Positions 24,357-31,500 of a stretch of 43,226 nucleotides of DNA are shown piece by piece (positions within the stretch are counted from its first letter, which is position 1; each line of letters opens with the position of its first letter). The notes beneath the pieces are model-generated. The model made no database searches. It was given only the letters and a program-made list of their open reading frames with translations, and was not told the DNA's origin. The position numbers and the translations under genes were made by a program. This DNA comes from an uncultured Oscillibacter sp. (lineage in GTDB: Bacteria > Bacillota > Clostridia > Oscillospirales > Oscillospiraceae): NCBI RefSeq assembly GCF_900544955.1, contig NZ_UQXD01000017.1, positions 1 through 43,226 on the forward strand. The letters are read 5' to 3'.

Positions 24357-24376
24357 TTCCGGTTTTTCCCGGAAAA
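24355..24376 (+). promoter_or_regulatory. inverted repeat at the M20 peptidase transcription start
   Basis: TTTTCCGG (24355-24362) and CCGGAAAA (24369-24376) form an exact 8-bp inverted repeat around the expected start site, ahead of GGAGG. It could be an operator or a small leader hairpin. Confidence 0.4.
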
Positions 24377-24395
24377 CCCCCTGGAGGCGACATTT

Positions 24396-25523
24396 ATGAG
24401 CAACGAAACCATGTATGCGGAGCTGTTGGAATTACTCACCACCGACTCCGCTTCCGGTGAAGAAACCGCCGTCGCCCGCCTGCTGCACCGCAAGCTGGCG
24501 GCCCTGGGCTTCACTGTGACCACCGACAGCGCCGGGGAGACCTTCGGCGGGTCCTGCGGCAACGTCCTGGGCGTCCGGGAGGGAGAGCTGGAGGGCGCCC
24601 TGCTCCTCTGCTCTCACATGGACCGGGTGCCGGGCGGCCTGGGCATCCGCCCGGTGGAGCGGGACGGGGTTTTGTACTCCGACGGCACCACCATTCTGGC
24701 CGCCGACGACATCTCCGGCGTGTGCGCCATTTTGGAGGGCGTGCGCCAGGTTCTCCAGGCGGGCAGGCCCCTGCCGCGGCTGGAGGTGCTGTTCACCGTG
24801 GGCGAAGAGAGCGGCCTGCACGGCGCCAAGGCCATGGACATGACCCGGCTCCGCGCCCGCCTGGGCTATATGTTCGACTCCCCCGGCCCCGTGGGCCGCT
24901 TTGTCCATGGCGCCCCGGGCCACTACCGGCTGGGCGGGGAGATCACCGGCCGCCCCGCCCACGCGGGCAACGAGCCGGAGAAGGGCATCGACGCCGCCAA
25001 AACCCTGTGCGACATGCTCTCCACCCTGCGCCAGGGGCGGCTGGACGAGGTGAGCACCGCCAACTTCCCCATCCTGCGCACCGGCTCCACCGCCAGCAAC
25101 GTGGTCTGCGACGCCGCCTCCTTCCAGGGGGAGGCCCGCAGCCGGGACGCCCGGCGGCTGGAGGCATACGTGGCCTACTTCGAGGACCACTGCCGCGCCG
25201 TGGCGGAGGCCCACGGCGCCGGGTGGAAGCTGATCAAGGAGGAGAGCTTCCGCCCCTTCCTGATCCCCCTGGAGGACCCCGCCCTGGAAATCGCCCGGGC
25301 GGCCTGCCGGGCGCTGGATCTCCCCTGCCGCATCGAGGTGGGCGGCGGCGGCATGGACGCCAACATCTTCAACGCCCGGGGGATGACCTGCGTGGGCGTG
25401 GCCACCGGCTACACCAAAAACCACACCCGGGAGGAGCAACTGGTGCTGGAGGACTTCTTCCTCTCCGGCCGCCTGGCGGCGGCCCTCATTGAGACCTACG
25501 CAGCGGGCTGCGTGTCTTTATAA
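24396..25523 (+). CDS. M20 family metallopeptidase (PepT / aminoacyl-peptidase-like)
   Basis: A 375-residue zinc peptidase. Zinc-site landmarks are His74/Asp76 in LLCSHMDRVP, Asp104-105 in AADDISG, the catalytic Glu pair in TVGEESGLHGAK (about 137-138), Asp161 in MFDSPGP, and a C-terminal His in TKNHTREEQLV. The GHYRLGGEITGRPAHAGNEP stretch marks the dimerisation lid domain. It most resembles tripeptidase-T-like M20 enzymes that release N-terminal residues from small peptides in the cytoplasm. The start ATG at 24396 follows TGGAGG. It leads a plus-strand set with a transporter (37-bp gap) and gamma-glutamyltransferase, and the divergent regulator probably controls it. Confidence 0.92.
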   Translation: MSNETMYAELLELLTTDSASGEETAVARLLHRKLAALGFTVTTDSAGETFGGSCGNVLGVREGELEGALLLCSHMDRVPGGLGIRPVERDGVLYSDGTTILAADDISGVCAILEGVRQVLQAGRPLPRLEVLFTVGEESGLHGAKAMDMTRLRARLGYMFDSPGPVGRFVHGAPGHYRLGGEITGRPAHAGNEPEKGIDAAKTLCDMLSTLRQGRLDEVSTANFPILRTGSTASNVVCDAASFQGEARSRDARRLEAYVAYFEDHCRAVAEAHGAGWKLIKEESFRPFLIPLEDPALEIARAACRALDLPCRIEVGGGGMDANIFNARGMTCVGVATGYTKNHTREEQLVLEDFFLSGRLAAALIETYAAGCVSL

Positions 25524-25560
25524 GATCTGTGTGTCATAACATTTAGGAGGTAACGCAACA

Positions 25561-26766
25561 ATGGAAATGAATGTATATCAGGCGGTATTCGCCGTACTGC
25601 TGATCTTTTTCCTGGGAGATTTGGTGGGGGCCCTCACCAAGGCCAAGATCTCGTCGATGTTCGTCATCATGATGGGCTTCCTGGTCCTGTTCATCACCGG
25701 GGTCTACCCGGCCAACATCATGGAGATCTCCGGCTTCTCCGCCGTGGCCAACATCGGCATGTATTTCCTGCTGTTCAACATGGGCACGTCCGTGGACATC
25801 AACGCCCTGAAGCGGGAGTGGCGAACCGTGGTCTGCGCCACCGTGGGCATGGCCGCCGCCATTCTGGGCTGCGTGGTGGCCATCCCCCTCATCGGCCAGG
25901 AGTTCGCCCTGGCCGCCGCCCCCGTGGTCAACGGCGGCATCGTGGCCACCAACACCATGGTGGCCGCCTGCGGCGAGCTGGGTCTGGACACCGCCGCCGC
26001 CCTGGCCACCTTCGTCTACGCCGTGCAAAAGTTTGTGGGCACCCTGCCCGCCTCCAACTGCGGCCTGAGCGTGGCCAAGCAGCTTGTGGAGGACCTGCGC
26101 AGCAAGCACGCCGCCGACCCCGGCTACAGCTGGTACAATGAGCTCTCCCACACCGCCGACGCGGAGAAGAAGCCCTGCTTCTGGGAGAAGTACAAGAAGT
26201 ACTACACCACCTTCATCTGCCTGGCCGTGGCCGCCGGCATGATGCTGCTGGCCTCCGTCCTGGGCACGCTGTGCCAGGGCTGGGTCAACACCTCCATCTG
26301 GTGCATGGTGCTGGGCATCGCCTGCCGCAACACCGGTCTGGTACCCTCCAACATGCTGCGGGACTACGCCAAGGCCAACGGCTTCTTCTCCTTCCTCTCC
26401 CTGTGCACCATCATCCCCTCCCTGGCCAAGGTGGACTGGGCCCAGCTGCCCGTCATCGGCTTCAAGGCCCTGGTGATCTTCGCCTTCGTCCTGCTCTTCA
26501 CCTTCGTCGTCTTCTACCTGACCCCCGCCTGGAAGATCGTGGGCAGCAAGGGCCTCTCCATCGGCATCGCCATGTGCCAGCTGATCGGCTATCCCGGCAC
26601 GGAGCTCATCGCCGCCGAGATCACCAACGCCGTGGCCCAGACCCCGGAGGAGCGGGACGCCGTTTCCAACAAGATTCAGACGGCCTACGTCATCTCCGGC
26701 TTCACCTCCGTCACCATCCTGTCGGTGTTCATCGCCAGCTTCCTGGCGAAACTCATGGGGGCCTGA
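25561..26766 (+). CDS. putative carboxylate/amino-acid symporter (GltS/2HCT-like fold, family uncertain)
   Basis: A 401-residue, strongly hydrophobic protein with about 10-12 membrane segments and a charged cytoplasmic loop near the middle (SKHAADPGYSWYNELSHTADAEKK). The two halves look like inverted repeats, each with a glycine/asparagine-rich segment: APVVNGGIVATNTMVAACGE in the first and CQLIGYPGTELIAAEIT in the second. This plan recalls Na+-coupled glutamate (GltS) and 2-hydroxycarboxylate transporters, but I could not match a named family. TTAGGAGGT precedes the ATG. It sits between an M20 peptidase and gamma-glutamyltransferase, so glutamate, a gamma-glutamyl peptide or a derived amino acid is a likely cargo (inference). 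Confidence 0.8.
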   Translation: MEMNVYQAVFAVLLIFFLGDLVGALTKAKISSMFVIMMGFLVLFITGVYPANIMEISGFSAVANIGMYFLLFNMGTSVDINALKREWRTVVCATVGMAAAILGCVVAIPLIGQEFALAAAPVVNGGIVATNTMVAACGELGLDTAAALATFVYAVQKFVGTLPASNCGLSVAKQLVEDLRSKHAADPGYSWYNELSHTADAEKKPCFWEKYKKYYTTFICLAVAAGMMLLASVLGTLCQGWVNTSIWCMVLGIACRNTGLVPSNMLRDYAKANGFFSFLSLCTIIPSLAKVDWAQLPVIGFKALVIFAFVLLFTFVVFYLTPAWKIVGSKGLSIGIAMCQLIGYPGTELIAAEITNAVAQTPEERDAVSNKIQTAYVISGFTSVTILSVFIASFLAKLMGA

Positions 26767-26874
26767 GGGGCCTCCCCGCCATCCGCGCCCCGCGGCGGCA
26801 CCGCCGCCGCAGGCCTCCCCCGGCCCAGAGTCCGCTCCGGGCCGCAACTGAAACGCGAAAGGAAGGTTCTCCCC

Positions 26875-28500
26875 ATGCCTCAGTTTGATCCTCTGAAATA
26901 CGCCTATCCCTCCCACCGCAACATCGTCTATGCCCGCAGGGGCATGGCCTGCTCCTCCTCCCCCATCGCCTCCCAGGTGGGCCTGGACGCCCTGAAGGCC
27001 GGCGGCAACGCCATGGACGCCGCCATCGCCATGGCCGTCACGCTGCCCCTGGTGGAGCCCACCGGCAACGGCCTGGGCAGCGACTGCTTCGCCCTGGTGT
27101 GGAGCGCCCGGGAGGGCCGCCTCTTCGGCCTGGACGGCTCCGGCGTGGCCCCCATGGCCCTCTCCGCCGAGAAGGTGAAGGCCGCCGGCTTCTCCGCAGT
27201 CCCCATGAACGGCTGGATGTCCACCATGGTCCCCGGCGCCCCCAGCGCCTGGGCGGAGCTGCGGCGCCGCTTCGGCACCAAGTCCCTGGCGGAGCTAATG
27301 GCCCCCGCCATCCGGTACGCCCGGGAGGGCTTCTGTATCCCCGTGAACGTCTACAAGCAGTGGACGGGGGACGTGGCCCGCTTCTCCGCCGCTGCAAAGG
27401 AGGAGCCGGCGGTCTACGGCCCCTGGATGGACTACTTCACCAAGGACGGCCGGACCTACGGCCCCGGCGACGTCTTCCGCAGCCCCGACTACGCCGCCAC
27501 CCTGGAATCCCTGGCGGAGAGCGACTGCGAGAGCTATTACCGGGGGGAGATCATGCGCAAGATCGTGGACTTCTCCAACCAGACTGGCGGCTTTTTCGCC
27601 GAGCGCGACTTTGCGGACTACCACGCCCGGTGGGTGGACCCCATCTCCGTCAACTACAAGGGCTACGACGTCTTTGAAATGCCCCCCAACGGCCACGGCA
27701 TCACCGCCCTGATGGCCCTGAACATGCTCCAGGGCCTGGACCTGGGCGACAGCCGGGAGACCGCCGGGGCCTACCACAAGATGATCGAGGCCACCAAGCT
27801 GGCCTTTGTGGACACCAAGAAGTTTGTGGCGGACCCCCGCTACATGCGCACCAAGGTCTCCGACATGCTCTCCCAGCGGTATGCCGACGTGCGCCGGGCC
27901 CTCATCACCGACCGGGCCGTGTATCCCGAGGCCGGGGACCCCGCCTGCGGCGGCACGGTGTACTTCTGCACCGCCGACGGCGAGGGCAACATGGTCTCCT
28001 TCATCCAGAGCAACTACAACCGCTTCGGCTCCGGCATCGCCGTGCCCGGCACCGGCATCACCATCCAGGACCGGGGGGCCAACTTCTCCCTGGACCCGGA
28101 GAGCGACAACTATCTGGAGGGGGGCAAGAAGGCCTACCACACCATCATCCCCGGCTTCCTCTGCAAGGACGGCCAGGCGGTGGGCCCCTTCGGCGTCATG
28201 GGCGGCTTCATGCAGCCCCAGGGCCACGTCCAGGTGGTGGTGAACACCGTGGACTACCACATGAACCCCCAGGAGTGCCTGGACGCCCCCCGGTTCCAGT
28301 GGGTGGGGGAGAAAAAGGTCCAGCTGGAGCGGGAGGTCCCCGCCCACGTGGCCCAGAAGCTGTCCGAGATGGGCCACCAGGTGGAGGTCGTCAACACCAA
28401 CCTGGGCATGGGCCGGGGCCAGATCATCTGGCGCACCGGAGAGGGCACGCTGGTGGGCGGCACAGAGCCCCGGGCCGACGGCACTATTGCAGCCTGGTGA
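26875..28500 (+). CDS. gamma-glutamyltransferase family protein
   Basis: A 541-residue Ntn-hydrolase of the gamma-glutamyltransferase family. The N-terminal part has GMACSSSPIASQVGLDALKA, GGNAMDAAIAMAVTLPLVEP and GNGLGSDCFAL. The self-cleavage site and new N-terminal nucleophile is probably Thr361 in ACGGTVYFCTADGEGN, followed by SNYNRFGSGI. The family cleaves or transfers gamma-glutamyl groups, for instance from glutathione. There is no signal peptide, so it should act in the cytoplasm, unlike the periplasmic E. coli enzyme. It follows the transporter after 108 bp containing a small GC hairpin, behind AAAGGAAGG. With the M20 peptidase it could dismantle imported gamma-glutamyl peptides. Acylase activity on other amides is possible in this broad family. 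Confidence 0.93.
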   Translation: MPQFDPLKYAYPSHRNIVYARRGMACSSSPIASQVGLDALKAGGNAMDAAIAMAVTLPLVEPTGNGLGSDCFALVWSAREGRLFGLDGSGVAPMALSAEKVKAAGFSAVPMNGWMSTMVPGAPSAWAELRRRFGTKSLAELMAPAIRYAREGFCIPVNVYKQWTGDVARFSAAAKEEPAVYGPWMDYFTKDGRTYGPGDVFRSPDYAATLESLAESDCESYYRGEIMRKIVDFSNQTGGFFAERDFADYHARWVDPISVNYKGYDVFEMPPNGHGITALMALNMLQGLDLGDSRETAGAYHKMIEATKLAFVDTKKFVADPRYMRTKVSDMLSQRYADVRRALITDRAVYPEAGDPACGGTVYFCTADGEGNMVSFIQSNYNRFGSGIAVPGTGITIQDRGANFSLDPESDNYLEGGKKAYHTIIPGFLCKDGQAVGPFGVMGGFMQPQGHVQVVVNTVDYHMNPQECLDAPRFQWVGEKKVQLEREVPAHVAQKLSEMGHQVEVVNTNLGMGRGQIIWRTGEGTLVGGTEPRADGTIAAW

Positions 28501-28515
28501 GAAGTGTGCTATCAT
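28487..28515 (+). promoter_or_regulatory. promoter of the chromate-transporter gene pair
   Basis: TTGCAG (28487-28492), 17-bp spacer, TATCAT (28510-28515). The -35 lies inside the last codons of the gamma-glutamyltransferase gene, so the transporter pair may be expressed independently. Confidence 0.55.
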
Positions 28516-28531
28516 CATAACGCGACTGCGG

Positions 28532-28553
28532 CCGCGCACCGATCGGTGCGCGG
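28532..28553. promoter_or_regulatory. 22-bp perfect palindrome before the chromate-transporter genes
   Basis: CCGCGCACC (28532-28540), GATC, GGTGCGCGG (28545-28553) is fully symmetric. It falls about 10 bp downstream of the expected start of transcription. It could be a repressor operator or a leader hairpin. Confidence 0.5.
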
Positions 28554-28589
28554 CGCACTGTCGTCAAACCGAGAGAAAGAAGGGCCGAA

Positions 28590-29153
28590 ATGCTGCACGA
28601 TTTACTGATCCTGTACACGCTGTTTTTCCGCATGGGCGCCGTGACCTTCGGCGGCGGCTACGCCATGCTGCCCATTTTGCGGCGTGAGATCATCCAAAAC
28701 CACCAGTGGATGGACGAGGAGTCCATCATGGACTACTACGCCCTGAGCCAGGGCCTGCCCGGCATCATCGCCATCAACGTCTCCGTGTTCATCGGCTACC
28801 GGCGGCGGGGCGTCCCCGGCGCCGTGGCCGCCGCGCTGGGCATGGTGTCCCCCTGCATCATCATCATCTCCGTCATCGCGTTTTTCCTCTCCAGCTTCCA
28901 GGACAACCCCTATGTCCAGCACGCCCTGGCGGGCATCTCCGTCTGCGTGGCGGCGCTGATTCTGGACGCGGTCATCAGCATGTGGAAAAAGGGCGTGAAG
29001 GACGCCTTCGGCATCGTGCTGTGCCTGGCGATGCTGGCGCTCAGCGTGTTCACCGACTTCTCCCCCATTCTGCTGGTCATCGCCTGCGCCCTGCTGGGCA
29101 TCGGCGCCAAGCGGATTTCCGCCCGTAGGGCAAAGGAGGGTGACGGGAAATGA
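28590..29153 (+). CDS. chromate transporter family protein, first half (CHR domain)
   Basis: A 187-residue membrane protein with the single CHR domain of short chromate-transport-type proteins. It starts MLHDLLILYTLFFRMGAVTFGGGYAMLPIL, and LSQGLPGIIAINVSVFIGYRRRG is the second landmark. Short CHR proteins occur as adjacent pairs that together equal one long ChrA. The family includes chromate exporters, but many members in anaerobes probably move other anions; the real substrate is not known. It overlaps its partner by 4 bp. Confidence 0.92.
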   Translation: MLHDLLILYTLFFRMGAVTFGGGYAMLPILRREIIQNHQWMDEESIMDYYALSQGLPGIIAINVSVFIGYRRRGVPGAVAAALGMVSPCIIIISVIAFFLSSFQDNPYVQHALAGISVCVAALILDAVISMWKKGVKDAFGIVLCLAMLALSVFTDFSPILLVIACALLGIGAKRISARRAKEGDGK

Positions 29154-29713
29154 TCTACTTACAGCTCTTTTGGGAATTTCTGAAAATCGGCCTCTTCGCC
29201 GTGGGCGGCGGCATGGCCACCCTGCCCTTCCTCCAGGATCTGGCGGAATCCACCGGCTGGTACTCCCAGGCCCTCATTACGGACATGATCGCCATCTCCG
29301 AGTCCACCCCCGGCCCCATCGGCATCAACATGGCCACCTACGTGGGCTGCAACGTGGCGGGCTTCTTCGGCGGCGTGGTGGCCACCATGGGCGAGATTCT
29401 GCCCTCCATCATCATCGTGGTCCTGGTGTCCAAGTCCCTGGAGCGGTTCCGGGGCAGCAAGCTGGTGGACGCCGCCTTCTATGGGCTGCGCCCCGCCGTC
29501 ACCGGCCTCATCGCCGCCGCGGGCCTCAGCGTGGTGCAGGTGTCCATGTTCCACTTCGACCTGTACCGGCAAAGCGGCGTCCTGCTGGACATCTTCAATT
29601 TCAAGAAGCTGATCTTCTTCGCCCTGGCCTTCGTCGCCGTCAAGAAGTTCAAGCTCCATCCCATCGTCTACATCGCCAGCGCCGCCGTCATCGGCATCCT
29701 GCTGTCCTTCTGA
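29150..29713 (+). CDS. chromate transporter family protein, second half (CHR domain)
   Basis: A 187-residue partner of the preceding gene, starting MIYLQLFWEFLKIGLFAVGGGMATLPFL with the matching ISESTPGPIGINMATYVGCNVAG landmark. The two proteins have the same length and related sequences, as expected for the two halves of a ChrA. The ATG overlaps the previous stop (AAATGA) behind AAAGGAGGG, implying coupled synthesis in equal amounts. A bidirectional terminator follows 6 bp after the stop. Confidence 0.92.
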   Translation: MIYLQLFWEFLKIGLFAVGGGMATLPFLQDLAESTGWYSQALITDMIAISESTPGPIGINMATYVGCNVAGFFGGVVATMGEILPSIIIVVLVSKSLERFRGSKLVDAAFYGLRPAVTGLIAAAGLSVVQVSMFHFDLYRQSGVLLDIFNFKKLIFFALAFVAVKKFKLHPIVYIASAAVIGILLSF

Positions 29714-29718
29714 CAGGC

Positions 29719-29758
29719 AAACGAGGCCCCCTTCCGAATGGAAGGGGGCCTCGTTTTT
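29719..29758. terminator. bidirectional terminator
   Basis: A 17-bp perfect stem (29719-29735 / 29740-29756, loop GAAT) with terminal A and T runs lies between the convergent chromate-transporter and hydrogenase genes. Confidence 0.9.
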
Positions 29759-29763
29759 GCGTC

Positions 29764-31500
29764 TTACGCCTCCCCGCCGGCGGACCAGGCGCCGTGGTCC
29801 GTGTGCAGGAGGTGGTGGGATTTCTCCCCCAGGGGCTTTTTCAGGAAGGTCCGGTACAGGGCCTGGATGTCGGGGTTTTCATGGGAGAAGCGAACCGCCG
29901 CCCCGGCGTCCAGCTTCCACAGGCGGCTCCCCCGGGCCGCCGCCAGCTCCGCGCCGTCCCGGATGGGCTGTCCGCCGCCGCCGGCGCAGCCGCCGGGACA
30001 GGCCATAATCTCCACGAAGTCGTAGTCCGCCCGGCCGCTGTCCACGGCCTCCATCAGCTTCCGGGCGCTGCCCAGGCCGCTGGCCACCGCCACCCGCACC
30101 TCTCCAAGGCCGGGGATGGGGAAGACCGCCTCCTTCCAGGGCTTGCCGCCCCGGACCTGGGAAAAGGCGTCGGCGTCGGGGTTCTCCCCCGTGGCCAGGG
30201 CGTAGGCGCTGCGCAGCGCCGCGTCCATGACGCCGCCGGTGGTACCGAAGACCGCCGCCGCGCCGCTGCCGCTGCCCAGGGGGCTGTCGAACGCCGCCTC
30301 CTCCAGGTCGGCAGGCACCACGCAGTCGCTGCGGAACAGCCGGCACATCTCCCGGGTGGTCAGCACCACGTCCACGTCCGGGTCGCCGAAGGCGTTGCGC
30401 ATGGTGGGCAGCTCCCGCTCCGCCTTCTTGGCGGAGCAGGGCATGATGGACACCACGCACATCTTCCGGGGGCTGATGCCCTTCACCTCGGCAAAGTAGC
30501 TCTTGGCCACCGCGCCGAACATCTGCTGGGGGGACTTGGCGGTGGAGAGGTTTTCCGTGTAGGCGGGGAACTGAGTCTTCACAAACCGGACCCAGCCGGG
30601 GCAGCAGCTGGTGAACATGGGCCAGCGGTACTTGCCCCGGTGGGTGAACCGCTCCAAAAACTCGCTGCCCTCCTCCATGATGGTCAGATCCGCGGCGAAG
30701 TTGGTGTCGAACACGTAGTCAAAGCCGATCCGCTTCAGCGCCGCCACCATGCGGCCGGTGGTGGCCTGTTTGGGCCCCAGGCCGAAGGCCTCCGCCCAGG
30801 CCACCCGCACCGCCGGGGCCACCTGGACCACGGTGGTGATCTCCGGATCCGCCAGGGCCCGCAGCACCCGGTTGGTGTCGTCCCGGACCGTCAGGGCGCC
30901 GGTGGGGCAGTGGGTGACGCACTGGCCGCAGAAGGTGCAGGCGGTGTTTTTCAGCGCGCGGTTGTAGCTCACGTCCACCGTGGTACGGGAGCCGGTGCCC
31001 GCCACGTCCCAGATGTGCATGCCCTGGACCTTGTCGCAGATTTGGACGCAGCGCATGCACTTGATGCACTTGCTGGCCTCCCGGACCACCGGGGCCTCCA
31101 GGTCCACGTGGGACCGCTCCAGTTGGACCTCGTAGGGCTGGAAGTGGATGTTCAGGTCGTGGGACAGCCGCTGCAGCTCGCAGTTTCCGCTGCGGACGCA
31201 GACGGTGCAGTTGGAGCTGTGCTGGGAGAGGATCAGGCGCAGATTGGTCTTCCGGGCCTGCCGGACCCGGGGGGAGTTGGTGTGGATCACCATGCCGTCC
31301 AGCACGGCGGTGTTGCAGGCAGGGACCAGCCGGTTGGTGCCCTCCACCTCCACCACGCACATGCGGCAGGCGGCAATCTCGTTGATGTCCTTCAAAAAGC
31401 ACAGGTGGGGAATGGGGATGCCCGCCTGTCCGGCGGCCCTGAGGATGGTGGTGCCCTTGGCGGCGGAGAGCTCCCGGTCGTTGATTTTGAATGTCACCAT
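29764..31500 (-). CDS. [FeFe] hydrogenase, group A catalytic subunit
   Basis: A 578-residue iron-only hydrogenase with the full clostridial (CpI-like) layout. A [2Fe-2S] domain has Cys34, 45, 48 and 62. A His-Cys3 cluster follows (His94, Cys98, 101, 107). Two [4Fe-4S] motifs are CIKCMRCVQIC (145-155) and CTFCGQCVTHC (188-198). The H-cluster motifs are TSCCPGW (Cys299, Cys300), MPCSAKKAE (Cys355) and EIMACPGGCAGGGGQP (Cys501, Cys505). All H-cluster ligands and the proton-relay Cys299 are present. It makes or oxidises H2 in the cytoplasm. It overlaps by 7 bp the upstream flavoprotein gene, so the two probably form one complex and exchange electrons with NAD(P)H, ferredoxin or both. Maturases HydEFG are not in the window. 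Confidence 0.96.
   Translation of the reverse strand: MVTFKINDRELSAAKGTTILRAAGQAGIPIPHLCFLKDINEIAACRMCVVEVEGTNRLVPACNTAVLDGMVIHTNSPRVRQARKTNLRLILSQHSSNCTVCVRSGNCELQRLSHDLNIHFQPYEVQLERSHVDLEAPVVREASKCIKCMRCVQICDKVQGMHIWDVAGTGSRTTVDVSYNRALKNTACTFCGQCVTHCPTGALTVRDDTNRVLRALADPEITTVVQVAPAVRVAWAEAFGLGPKQATTGRMVAALKRIGFDYVFDTNFAADLTIMEEGSEFLERFTHRGKYRWPMFTSCCPGWVRFVKTQFPAYTENLSTAKSPQQMFGAVAKSYFAEVKGISPRKMCVVSIMPCSAKKAERELPTMRNAFGDPDVDVVLTTREMCRLFRSDCVVPADLEEAAFDSPLGSGSGAAAVFGTTGGVMDAALRSAYALATGENPDADAFSQVRGGKPWKEAVFPIPGLGEVRVAVASGLGSARKLMEAVDSGRADYDFVEIMACPGGCAGGGGQPIRDGAELAAARGSRLWKLDAGAAVRFSHENPDIQALYRTFLKKPLGEKSHHLLHTDHGAWSAGGEA

Noticed and set aside
24254..24562. Longer N-terminus for the three-part regulator
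   Set aside because: It would extend through the divergent promoters and into the M20 peptidase gene; the ATG at 24253 has a clear GGAGG.
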